61,570 bases of DNA from Chelatococcus composti (GTDB lineage: Bacteria > Pseudomonadota > Alphaproteobacteria > Rhizobiales > Beijerinckiaceae), in contig NZ_JACHEH010000011.1 of NCBI RefSeq assembly GCF_014201415.1, forward strand, positions 1 to 61,570, in the 5' to 3' direction. Below are positions 19,072 to 26,261 of the stretch, piece after piece. Every line of letters begins with the position of its first letter. Position 1 is the stretch's first letter. A program made the translations under genes and the position numbers. The notes beneath the pieces are model-generated. The model had not been told where the DNA came from. It worked only from the letters and a program-made list of their open reading frames with translations, and searched no databases.

Positions 19072-19650
19072 ATGGTCCGCCTCAACCGCATCTATACCCG
19101 CACGGGCGACGACGGCACGACCGGCCTCGCAACGGGGGCGCGCCGTCCCAAGTACGATCTGCGGATCGAGGCCTTCGGCTCTGTGGACGAGACTAATGCG
19201 TGCATCGGGCTGGCACGCCTGCACACGGGCAATGATGCCGCGCTCGATGCCATGCTGGCCCGCATCCAGAACGACCTGTTCGACCTCGGCGCTGATCTGG
19301 CGACGCCGGACGATGGCAAGCCGCTGTCCTACGAGCCCCTGCGCATCGTCGACGCGCAGGTGGCGCGGCTCGAGAGCGAGATCGACAGCCTCAACGCGCA
19401 TCTGTCCCCATTGCGCTCCTTCGTCCTGCCGGGCGGCAGCCCTGCCGCGGCGGCCCTTCACCTCGCCCGCACTGTCTGCCGGCGGGCGGAGCGCCAGGTG
19501 GCCGCGCTCGCCGCGCGCGAGGACGAACCGGTGACACCCGCCGTCATTAGGTATCTCAACCGGCTGTCAGACTTCCTATTCGTCGCTGCACGCTATGTGA
19601 ACGACAAGGGTGCGGCGGACGTGCTATGGGTACCGGGGCAGAACCGCTGA
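19072..19650 (+). CDS. Cob(I)yrinic acid a,c-diamide adenosyltransferase, PduO type
   Basis: This enzyme adds the 5'-deoxyadenosyl group of ATP to cob(I)alamin, making coenzyme B12. The 192-residue protein is a PduO-type single domain: ATP-binding RIYTRTGDDGTTGLATG (6-22), SVDETNACIG, and the C-terminal RYLNRLSDFLFVAARYVN signature. It starts 6 nt after the PagL-like gene stop, implying one transcript. Proximity to etfBA and hydroxyacyl-CoA dehydrogenase is a conserved arrangement, perhaps linked to B12-dependent acyl-CoA mutases encoded elsewhere. Confidence 0.93.
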   Translation: MVRLNRIYTRTGDDGTTGLATGARRPKYDLRIEAFGSVDETNACIGLARLHTGNDAALDAMLARIQNDLFDLGADLATPDDGKPLSYEPLRIVDAQVARLESEIDSLNAHLSPLRSFVLPGGSPAAAALHLARTVCRRAERQVAALAAREDEPVTPAVIRYLNRLSDFLFVAARYVNDKGAADVLWVPGQNR

Positions 19651-19702
19651 GCGTGGCCGAGGCGGCGCTGCCGCCGACCAATCCCGGGCCGGAGCGCTAC
19701 CC

Positions 19703-20416
19703 ATGTTTGTGCCGCTGCACGACGGCGTGCCGATGCGCAATCTCAAGGCGCCCTACGCCACCTATGCGCTCATCGTCGTCTGCGTCCTCGGCTACCTGCT
19801 GATTCTCGCCGATCCGGACATCCTGCCGGCGGACTGGGCGATCGCGGGGCTCGGCGTCATCCCGGGCGTGCTCTTCGGCTCCTACACCCTGCCGGAGGGG
19901 TTGCCGCTCGTGCCGGAGCCGGCGACGCTGCTGACGAGCCTGTTCCTGCACGTCTCCTTCCTGCATCTGGCCGGCAACATGCTGTTCCTCTGGGTCTTCG
20001 GCGACAATGTCGAGGACGCGATGGGGCACGGCCGCTTCATCCTCTTCTTCCTGCTGTGCGGCACCGCCGCCGGCCTTGCGCACGCCTTCGCCGTGCCTGG
20101 CTCTGACCGGCCGCTCGTTGGCGCCTCGGGCGCCGTCTCGGGCGTCGTTGCCGCCTATCTCATCCTGCATCCGCGCGTGCGGCTGTGGGGCCTGTTTTTC
20201 GCGCGCATCCCGCTCAGGCTGCGAGCCTATTGGGCCATCGGCTTCTGGCTCGCCTTCCAGCTCTTCCAGGCCCTCACCGCCACGGACGATTCGGTGGGCT
20301 GGTATGCGCATATCGGCGGCTTTGCCGCAGGTGCCGTGCTGGTCGTCATGTTGCGCCGCCGCGACCAGCCGCTTCTCGGCATCGCAGACGAGCCCCGGGA
20401 GACCAGAGACGCGTAA
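19703..20416 (+). CDS. Rhomboid family intramembrane serine protease
   Basis: This is a 237-residue inner-membrane protease with six hydrophobic helices. The catalytic dyad is visible as Ser142 in GASGAVSG and His203 in YAHIGGFAAG. HLAGNMLFLWVFGDNVED (about 88-105) is the conserved helix-2 segment with the oxyanion asparagine. The substrate is unknown. It sits between the adenosyltransferase and etfBA on the same strand, with 52 nt before it. Confidence 0.92.
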   Translation: MFVPLHDGVPMRNLKAPYATYALIVVCVLGYLLILADPDILPADWAIAGLGVIPGVLFGSYTLPEGLPLVPEPATLLTSLFLHVSFLHLAGNMLFLWVFGDNVEDAMGHGRFILFFLLCGTAAGLAHAFAVPGSDRPLVGASGAVSGVVAAYLILHPRVRLWGLFFARIPLRLRAYWAIGFWLAFQLFQALTATDDSVGWYAHIGGFAAGAVLVVMLRRRDQPLLGIADEPRETRDA

Positions 20417-20429
20417 ACGCTTATCGGCG

Positions 20430-20458
20430 TTGACAAGTTCGAACAGCCGTCGTTACGG
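20430..20458 (+). promoter_or_regulatory. Candidate sigma-70 promoter for etfBA, followed by a structured leader
   Basis: A perfect -35 TTGACA (20430-20435) is followed after 17 nt by a weak TTACGG. In the roughly 110-nt leader a hairpin is predicted at 20494-20521 (GGCGGT/ACCGCC enclosing GCAG/CTGC). I recognise no riboswitch class in it. Confidence 0.4.
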
Positions 20459-20573
20459 TCCCCGGCGCCATGCGATTGCCTGTTGAAGCGGCAGGCGGTA
20501 GAGCAGTTTTGCTGCACCGCCACATGACGACAGGGCGCGCCATGTCGGTCCTCGGTCGAAAGGACTTAAGTCG

Positions 20574-21323
20574 ATGAAGATCCTGGTGCCCGTGAAACGG
20601 GTCGTAGACTACAACGTCAAGATCCGCGTCAAGGCGGACGGCTCCGGTGTTGAGCTCGCCAACGTGAAGATGTCGATGAACCCCTTCGACGAAATCGCCG
20701 TCGAAGAGGCCATCCGTCTCAAGGAGGCGGGCAAAGCGAGCGAGATCGTCGTCGTATCCATCGGCCCGCAGCAGGCGGCCGAAACGATCCGTACCGGCCT
20801 TGCCATGGGCGCCGACCGCGGCATCCTCGTGAAGACCGACATCGCCACCGATCCGCTGGGTGTCGCCAAGGTACTGAAGAAGATCGTCGAGCAGGAGGCG
20901 CCCGGCCTCATCATCATGGGCAAGCAGGCCATCGACGACGACGCCAACCAGACCGGTCAGATGCTCGCCGCGCTGCTCGGCTGGTCGCAGGGCACCTTCG
21001 CGTCCAAGGTCGTGATCGGCGACGGCACGGTGGACGTGACGCGCGAGATCGACGGCGGCCTGCAGACGGTGACGCTGAAGCTGCCGGCTGTCGTGACGAC
21101 GGACCTGCGCCTCAACGAGCCGCGCTACGCCTCGCTGCCCAACATCATGAAGGCGAAGAAGAAGCCCATCGACGAGACGACTCCCGAGGCGCTCGGCGTC
21201 GACGTGACGCCGCGCCTCAAGGTGCTGAAGACGACGGAGCCGCCCGCGCGCAAGGCCGGCGTGAAGGTGGGCTCGGTCGCAGAGCTCGTGCAGAAACTCA
21301 AGGACGAGGCGGGAGTTCTCTAA
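20574..21323 (+). CDS. etfB: Electron transfer flavoprotein beta subunit
   Basis: This is the 249-residue small subunit of the soluble ETF, which collects electrons from acyl-CoA and related dehydrogenases and passes them to ETF:quinone oxidoreductase. The start [19 protein letters not shown] is the family N-terminus, and the ETF-beta signature region [32 protein letters not shown] (about 163-194) is clear. It binds AMP rather than FAD. The stop is one base before the etfA ATG, so translation is coupled. Confidence 0.96.
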   Translation: MKILVPVKRVVDYNVKIRVKADGSGVELANVKMSMNPFDEIAVEEAIRLKEAGKASEIVVVSIGPQQAAETIRTGLAMGADRGILVKTDIATDPLGVAKVLKKIVEQEAPGLIIMGKQAIDDDANQTGQMLAALLGWSQGTFASKVVIGDGTVDVTREIDGGLQTVTLKLPAVVTTDLRLNEPRYASLPNIMKAKKKPIDETTPEALGVDVTPRLKVLKTTEPPARKAGVKVGSVAELVQKLKDEAGVL

Positions 21324-21324
21324 G

Positions 21325-22269
21325 ATGACGACGCTGCTTCTCGCCAAACACGATAACAAGACCCTCAACGACGCCACGGCCAAGGCGCTCACCGCGGCCC
21401 GGGCGCTCGGCGCGCCCGTGCACATCCTCGTCGCCGGCGCCGGCTGCGGCGCGGTGGCCGAGGCGGCCGCCAAGCTCGAGGGTGTCGAGAAGGTGCTCCT
21501 CGCCGATGCCCCGCTCTACGAGCATCGCCTGGCCGAGCCGCTCGCCGAGCTCATCGTGTCGCTGGCCAGCGGCTATGATGCCCTCGTCGCCCCCGCCACC
21601 ACGACGGGCAAGAACGTCATGCCCCGCGTCGCGGCGCTGCTCGACGTCATGCAGGTGTCGGAGATCACCAAGGTTGTCGCGCCCGACACGTTCGAGCGGC
21701 CGATCTACGCCGGCAACGCCATCCAGACGGTTCAGACGAGCGAGGCCAAGAAGGTCATCACCGTGCGTACCGCCGCCTTCCAGGCGACCGGCCAGGGCGG
21801 CTCGGCGCCGATCGAGTCCGTGGCCGCCGCGCGGGATCCGGGCCTCTCCTCCTTCAAGGGCGAGGAGCTGTCGAAGTCCGACCGGCCCGAGCTCACCTCT
21901 GCCCGCATCATCATTTCCGGCGGGCGGGCCCTTGGCTCGGCCGAGAACTTCACCAAGGTGATCGAGCCCATTGCCGACAAGCTGGGCGCCGCCATGGGCG
22001 CGTCGCGCGCGGCGGTCGATGCCGGCTATGCGCCGAATGACTGGCAGGTGGGCCAGACCGGCAAGGTCGTGGCACCGGAGCTCTACATCGCCGTCGGCAT
22101 CTCGGGTGCCATCCAGCACCTTGCCGGCATGAAGGACTCCAAGGTCATCGTCGCCATCAACAAGGACGAGGAGGCCCCCATTTTCCAGGTGGCCGACTAC
22201 GGCCTCGTCGCCGATCTCTTCACTGCCCTGCCGGAATTCGGCGAGGAGCTCGCGAAGATCGGCCGCTGA
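21325..22269 (+). CDS. etfA: Electron transfer flavoprotein alpha subunit
   Basis: This is the 314-residue large subunit carrying FAD. The C-terminal FAD-binding domain is evident: [12 protein letters not shown] (about 192-203), [36 protein letters not shown], and [22 protein letters not shown], the classic ETF-alpha signature. It is paired with etfB one base upstream. A nested hairpin that could stop transcription follows 9 nt after the stop. Confidence 0.96.
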   Translation: MTTLLLAKHDNKTLNDATAKALTAARALGAPVHILVAGAGCGAVAEAAAKLEGVEKVLLADAPLYEHRLAEPLAELIVSLASGYDALVAPATTTGKNVMPRVAALLDVMQVSEITKVVAPDTFERPIYAGNAIQTVQTSEAKKVITVRTAAFQATGQGGSAPIESVAAARDPGLSSFKGEELSKSDRPELTSARIIISGGRALGSAENFTKVIEPIADKLGAAMGASRAAVDAGYAPNDWQVGQTGKVVAPELYIAVGISGAIQHLAGMKDSKVIVAINKDEEAPIFQVADYGLVADLFTALPEFGEELAKIGR

Positions 22270-22277
22270 CGCGTCAG

Positions 22278-22313
22278 GCCACGGCGACCGCCGCAAGCGG
22301 TTTCCGTGGCTTT
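22278..22313 (+). terminator. Hairpin after etfBA
   Basis: A nested stem-loop has GCCACGG/CCGTGGC outside (22278-22284 with 22304-22310) and ACCGC/GCGGT inside around a CGCAA loop, followed by TTT. It is a plausible but weak intrinsic terminator. Confidence 0.5.
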
Positions 22314-22440
22314 CGCTCTGGAGAGTGATAAAACAGGGCGCGGAACAGCCGCCGGCTGCCGCGCTCGCTGGCTTTTGTGAGCCGCCACGTGCGCCTGCCG
22401 GCGATGGTCGGCTGGCATCGACAGGGATGGATTGGACTTC

Positions 22441-23322
22441 ATGTCTCAGCAGATCCGGACAGTAGGCATCATCGGCGCAGGGCAGATGGGCAACGGCATC
22501 GCCCATGTCTGCGCCCTCGCCGGTTACGACGTCGCGCTCAATGACATCAGCGAGGAGCGCATCAACGCCGGGCTTGCGACAATCAACGGCAATCTTTCCC
22601 GCCAGGAGGCGAAGGGCCAGATCACCGAGGCTGACAAGCAGAAGGCGCTTCAGCGCATCACGCCCGCCCTCTCCTACGAGGCGCTGTCGAACTGCGATCT
22701 CGTCATCGAGGCTGCAACCGAGAACGAAGAGACGAAGCGCAAGATTTTCGAGGCGCTCTGCCCCGCCCTGCCGCCGGAGACGATCATCGGCACCAATACC
22801 TCGTCGATCTCCATCACCCGGCTCGCCTCGACGACCGACCGGCCGGAACGCTTCATCGGCATCCACTTCATGAATCCTGTGCCGGTGATGCAGCTCGTGG
22901 AGATCATCCGCGGCATCGCCACCGAGGATTCGACCTTCGAGACCATCAAGGCGTTCGTTGCCAGCCTCGGCAAGACGGCGACGCTGGCCGAGGACTTCCC
23001 GGCCTTCATCGTCAACCGCATCCTCCTGCCGATGATCAACGAGGCGATCTACACCCTCTACGAGGGGGTCGGCTCGGTGGAATCGATCGACACGGCCATG
23101 CGCCTCGGCGCCAATCACCCGATGGGGCCGCTGCAGCTGGCCGACTTCATCGGCCTCGACACCTGCCTGTCGATCATGCAGGTGTTGCACGACGGACTCG
23201 CCGATTCGAAGTACCGCCCCTGCCCGCTCCTCGTGAAGTATGTCGAGGCCGGCTGGCTCGGCCGCAAGACGAAGCGTGGCTTCTACGACTATCGGGGGGA
23301 CCATCCGGTTCCGACCCGCTGA
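22441..23322 (+). CDS. 3-hydroxybutyryl-CoA dehydrogenase
   Basis: This 293-residue NAD-dependent dehydrogenase oxidises or forms (S)-3-hydroxyacyl-CoA. The Rossmann motif is GIIGAGQMGNGIAHV (about 9-23). IGIHFMNPVPVMQLVEII (about 139-156) holds the catalytic histidine, with Glu and Asn nearby. NRILLPMINEAIYTLYEGVGSVESIDTAM and HPMGPLQLADFIGLDTCL define the C-terminal dimer domain. Standing after etfBA suggests beta-oxidation or PHB-type acyl-CoA metabolism. MSQQIRT at 22441 is chosen; a Met three codons upstream is possible. Confidence 0.95.
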   Translation: MSQQIRTVGIIGAGQMGNGIAHVCALAGYDVALNDISEERINAGLATINGNLSRQEAKGQITEADKQKALQRITPALSYEALSNCDLVIEAATENEETKRKIFEALCPALPPETIIGTNTSSISITRLASTTDRPERFIGIHFMNPVPVMQLVEIIRGIATEDSTFETIKAFVASLGKTATLAEDFPAFIVNRILLPMINEAIYTLYEGVGSVESIDTAMRLGANHPMGPLQLADFIGLDTCLSIMQVLHDGLADSKYRPCPLLVKYVEAGWLGRKTKRGFYDYRGDHPVPTR

Positions 23323-23381
23323 GGCGTCCTCCCCGGGGGCCGGCTGCGGCAATGGCGCAGCCGCCACCCCCATCTTGGCGC

Positions 23382-23409
23382 TTCACAAGCCCGTCACACG
23401 GTTTATAGA
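23382..23409 (+). promoter_or_regulatory. Candidate sigma-70 promoter of the HNH gene
   Basis: TTCACA (five of six -35 bases) is followed after 16 nt by TATAGA. It lies about 60 nt before the GTG start of the HNH protein. An 8-bp hairpin CGGCTGCG/CGCAGCCG at 23341-23363 just upstream may end the preceding transcript. Confidence 0.45.
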
Positions 23410-23467
23410 CTATCCGCGCTGATGGATTCGCACGTCGCGTGCGAGCCCCCAACCAGCGGAGGCGCCC

Positions 23468-24040
23468 GTGACGGTGCACGTGCCTCACTCGACGGTGTCG
23501 CCGGATGCCTGCCCGGCCCTGGTTCTCAACGCCGACTATAGGCCGTTGAGCTACTATCCTCTGTCGCTCTGGGGCTGGCAGGACGCGATCAAGGCCGTCT
23601 TCCTCGACCGGGTCAACATCCTCTCGCACTACGACCGGACAGTCCGAAGTCCCAGCTTCGAGATGCGCCTGCCTTCGGTCGTCTGCCTCAAGACCTACGT
23701 CAAACCGTCACGACAACCCGCGTTCACCCGGTTCAACGTTTTTCTCCGCGATCGTTTCACCTGCCAGTATTGCGGCTCCCGCGAAGACCTCACGTTCGAC
23801 CATCTCATTCCGCGGTCGAAGGGCGGGCAGACCACCTGGGACAACGTCGTCACCGCCTGTTCCCCCTGCAACCTGCGCAAGAGCGACCGCCTGCCCGAGG
23901 ATGTCGGGATGTGGCCGAGCCAGATGCCCTTTGCGCCCAGTGTGCAGGATCTGCACCGCAACGGCCGCCTGTTCCCGCCCAACTACCTGCACGAGAGCTG
24001 GCTCGACTATCTCTACTGGGATACCGAGCTCGAGCCTTGA
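23468..24040 (+). CDS. HNH endonuclease family protein
   Basis: This 190-residue protein carries an HNH/McrA-type fold: zinc-binding CQYCGS (about 98-103) and CSPCN (about 137-141) frame the core DHLIPRSKGGQTTWDNVVTACSPCNLRKSD, where His and Asn of the motif are visible. It opens with a conserved PALVLNADYRPLSYYPLSLWGWQDAIKAV segment, seen widely in alphaproteobacteria and cyanobacteria as a stand-alone protein. Its function is unknown; repair or RNA processing are guesses. GTG at 23468 is preferred because GGAGG lies 5 nt upstream. Confidence 0.9.
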   Translation: MTVHVPHSTVSPDACPALVLNADYRPLSYYPLSLWGWQDAIKAVFLDRVNILSHYDRTVRSPSFEMRLPSVVCLKTYVKPSRQPAFTRFNVFLRDRFTCQYCGSREDLTFDHLIPRSKGGQTTWDNVVTACSPCNLRKSDRLPEDVGMWPSQMPFAPSVQDLHRNGRLFPPNYLHESWLDYLYWDTELEP

Positions 24041-24562
24041 TCAGCCGCGCGTCAGCGCCGCCTTCGCGCCGAGCGCCGCCATGGCCGCGATGGCCACCGA
24101 GATCACCGCATTCCAGCCCGCCAGCGATAGACCGAGGAAGCGCCAGGCCGCCTCGGTGCAGCTGACGACGCGCACGCTCTTGAGGCTCTGCAGGAAGTCG
24201 CCGACCATTGCGGGATTGGGGCCGCCCGTGCCGGCGCAGTCACTCGGCCCGAGCCACCAGCCCCATTCGACGCCGGCGTGATAGACGCCAAGCCCCGCGC
24301 TGACGAGGAAGACGACGGCAAGGAGGAGGAGCCCGATGCCGCTCGCCCGCTCCAGCGCCGGCCGCGGCGGCAGGAGAGCGAGAACGAGGGCGACGGGCAT
24401 CGCCACGTAGTAGGGATTGCGCTGCATGAGACAGAGCGGGCACGGCCGCAGGCCGAAGCCGTGCTCGAAGACGAGCGCCCCGCCGATCGTCACGGCCGCG
24501 GCGAGCAGGACGGCAAGTGCAACGCGCCGCGGGCTCGCCAGAAACTCGGCCAATGCGTTCAT
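24041..24562 (-). CDS. dsbB: Disulfide bond formation protein B
   Basis: This 173-residue inner-membrane protein has four helices and re-oxidises DsbA with quinone. The first redox pair is CPLC (Cys41, Cys44) after a first helix; the second pair is in the second periplasmic loop, SDCAGTG and VVSCTEA. The C-terminal helix completes the bundle. No dsbA lies beside it. The gene ends directly against the convergent HNH gene. Confidence 0.92.
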   Translation of the reverse strand: MNALAEFLASPRRVALAVLLAAAVTIGGALVFEHGFGLRPCPLCLMQRNPYYVAMPVALVLALLPPRPALERASGIGLLLLAVVFLVSAGLGVYHAGVEWGWWLGPSDCAGTGGPNPAMVGDFLQSLKSVRVVSCTEAAWRFLGLSLAGWNAVISVAIAAMAALGAKAALTRG

Positions 24563-24667
24563 CCTCGTCCTCCGTCAGCGCCACCCGAGGGCGGCATGTT
24601 TCCTCGCGCGATGCAATTGGCCACAGGCCGTTTCAGCTTGCATCTCACGATCGGCTGAACCGGAGCG

Positions 24668-25249
24668 TCAGAAAAGCAGGGTAGCGGCCGCGAAACCACC
24701 GACGATGAGCACGATGGCAGAGGTGGCGACCAGCGTCAGGTGCTCATCGAGCAGCCGGCGGATGGGTTCGCCGAAGCGATGCATAACGCCCGCCACGAGA
24801 TAGAAGCGGATGCCGCGCGTGATGACGGACAGGACCACAAACCAGAATAGGTCGTAGCCGGCGAAGCCCGAGGTGATGGTGACGAGCTTGTAGGGGATCG
24901 GCGTCAGCCCCTTCAGCAGGATCACCCAATGGCCGTATTCGGCATAGGCGCTGCGGAAGGCATCCACCTTGTCGCCATAGCCGTAGAGCGTGATGAGCCA
25001 CTGCCCGAGCGAATCATACAGCAGGGCACCGATCGCATAGCCGAGGAGGCCGCCGGCGACCGAAGTGACCGTGCAGACCATGGCATAGAACCAGGCCCTG
25101 TCCGGGCGCGCCAGAGCCATGGGCACGAGGACAACATCCGGCGGCACGGGAAAGAACGAGCTCTCCGAAAAGGAGACCGCGCCGAGCGCCCAGGTGGCGC
25201 GGGGCCGGCTGGCGAGGGAGAGCGTCCAGTCGTAGATGCGTCGGAACAT
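24668..25249 (-). CDS. YqaA family membrane protein (DedA/SNARE-associated fold)
   Basis: This 193-residue membrane protein has the VTT/DedA-like fold. FSESSFFPVPPDVVLVPMAL (about 27-46) is the first re-entrant signature and GLTPIPYKLVTITSGFAGYDLFWFVVLS (about 114-141) the second, with the conserved arginine in ITRGIRFYLVAG. DedA relatives are linked to lipid carrier recycling and membrane homeostasis; YqaA members are uncharacterised. It likely forms a pair with dsbB, 105 nt downstream on the same strand. Confidence 0.87.
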   Translation of the reverse strand: MFRRIYDWTLSLASRPRATWALGAVSFSESSFFPVPPDVVLVPMALARPDRAWFYAMVCTVTSVAGGLLGYAIGALLYDSLGQWLITLYGYGDKVDAFRSAYAEYGHWVILLKGLTPIPYKLVTITSGFAGYDLFWFVVLSVITRGIRFYLVAGVMHRFGEPIRRLLDEHLTLVATSAIVLIVGGFAAATLLF

Positions 25250-25510
25250 CAGCTTCGCTTACCGGGCAGACAGGCGATTGTCCATTGCCATCGCGAGGGA
25301 GCCACCTATAGGCATGCCGGGTTGGCGGAACCACCCCTTTCGGGTACGGGCGGCTCTCGCCGGTTCCGGCCAACCGGCCAAAACAGTGAATTGCGGCTGA
25401 GGGCCCATCCACCGGCGCGTGGACCTATGTTACTGGAATAGATTGACAAAGTTCTTTCGCGCTGCTGCTGGCATTTCGCCGGCGGCTGTCGTATACGAGC
25501 ATCCGGCCGC
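25250..25510. other. Intergenic region upstream of tRNA-Leu
   Basis: It separates the leftward YqaA gene from the tRNA. A TTGACA occurs at 25443-25448 and TATACG about 17 nt before the tRNA, but they are too far apart to be one promoter. No gene is seen. Protein-like frames here are artefacts of reading the tRNA backwards. Confidence 0.4.
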
Positions 25511-25595
25511 GCGGGCGTGGCGGAATTGGTAGACGCAGCGGACTCAAAATCCGCCGGAGCAATCCTTGTCGGTTCGAGTCCGACCGCCCGCACCA
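25511..25595 (+). tRNA. tRNA-Leu (anticodon CAA)
   Basis: An 85-nt class II tRNA folds fully: acceptor GCGGGCG pairs with CGCCCGC, the anticodon stem GCGGA/TCCGC closes the seven-base loop CTCAAAA with anticodon CAA at 25545-25547, a long variable arm follows, and the T arm GTCGG-TTCGAGT-CCGAC is standard. The discriminator A and CCA (25593-25595) are encoded. It reads UUG leucine codons. Confidence 0.97.
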
Positions 25596-25649
25596 TCCTT
25601 TCCTTCCGATCCCATCCCCCGGAGCGTGTTGCGGCGCCCCGAAAAGTTG

Positions 25650-26126
25650 TCAGCGCAGCGGCAGCACGTGGGTGTGCTTGACCTGCTCCAGCGCGAAGCT
25701 CGACTCGATGGAGGCGACGCCGTCGAGGCGTGTCAGCTTCTCCTTCAGGAAACGCTCGTAGGCCGGCAGGTCGGCGCAGACGACGCGCATCAGGTAGTCG
25801 CGCTGGCCGGTCATGAGGTAGCACTCCATCACCTCGGGCCAGCGCGACACGGTGGCGGCGAAGCGGTCGAGCTCCTCCTCCCGCTGGCGCTCGAGCTTGA
25901 TGGAGATGAAGACACTCACCGGCAGGTCAACGGCCGCCTGGTCGACCACCGCCACATAGCCGCGGATGACGCCGGCCGCCTCGAGCAGGCGCACGCGGCG
26001 CAGGCAGGGCGATGTGGTGAGGCCGACCTTCTCCGCCAGCGCCTGGATGGTGATGCGCCCATCCTCCTGAAGGGCGGCAAGAATGCGCCGGTCGATGGCG
26101 TCGAGCTCGATGTGGCGTTTTTTCAT
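25650..26126 (-). CDS. Lrp/AsnC family transcriptional regulator
   Basis: This 158-residue protein has an N-terminal winged helix (DAIDRRILAALQEDGRITIQALAEKVGLTTSPCLRRVRLLEAAGVI, about 8-53) and a C-terminal ligand-binding RAM domain. Lrp regulators sense amino acids. It diverges from a pyruvate dehydrogenase E1-like gene, the arrangement of mdeR and mdeB in the Pseudomonas putida methionine degradation locus, so it probably controls that gene. The Met at 26126 (MKKRHIELD) is chosen over 26162, which would add 12 residues over the operator region. Confidence 0.9.
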   Translation of the reverse strand: MKKRHIELDAIDRRILAALQEDGRITIQALAEKVGLTTSPCLRRVRLLEAAGVIRGYVAVVDQAAVDLPVSVFISIKLERQREEELDRFAATVSRWPEVMECYLMTGQRDYLMRVVCADLPAYERFLKEKLTRLDGVASIESSFALEQVKHTHVLPLR

Positions 26127-26153
26127 CGTGAAGGCCGTCTCACCTTTCCATAA

Positions 26154-26199
26154 TTGCCACAATCAGATCCCGCACTGGCAAATTTGGCAAGTTCTGCCA
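26154..26199. promoter_or_regulatory. Array of TTGCCA half-sites, candidate Lrp operator
   Basis: Four related half-sites lie in 46 bp of the divergent interval: TTGCCA at 26154-26159, TGGCAA at 26176-26181 and again at 26185-26190, and CTGCCA at 26194-26199. Phased repeats of this kind suit octameric Lrp-type regulators. The link to the adjacent regulator is an inference. Confidence 0.5.
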
Positions 26200-26261
26200 C
26201 GCCGCCCGCCTTAGGCTATCCTTGTTGCGGCGGTTGCCGCCCAGAAGACAGAGGGACTGCC

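Noticed and set aside
25306-25824. A frame reading ...AVGLEPTRIAPADFESAASTNSATPA...
   Set aside because: This well-known artefact peptide comes from translating tRNA-Leu on the wrong strand; the tRNA is real and explains it.
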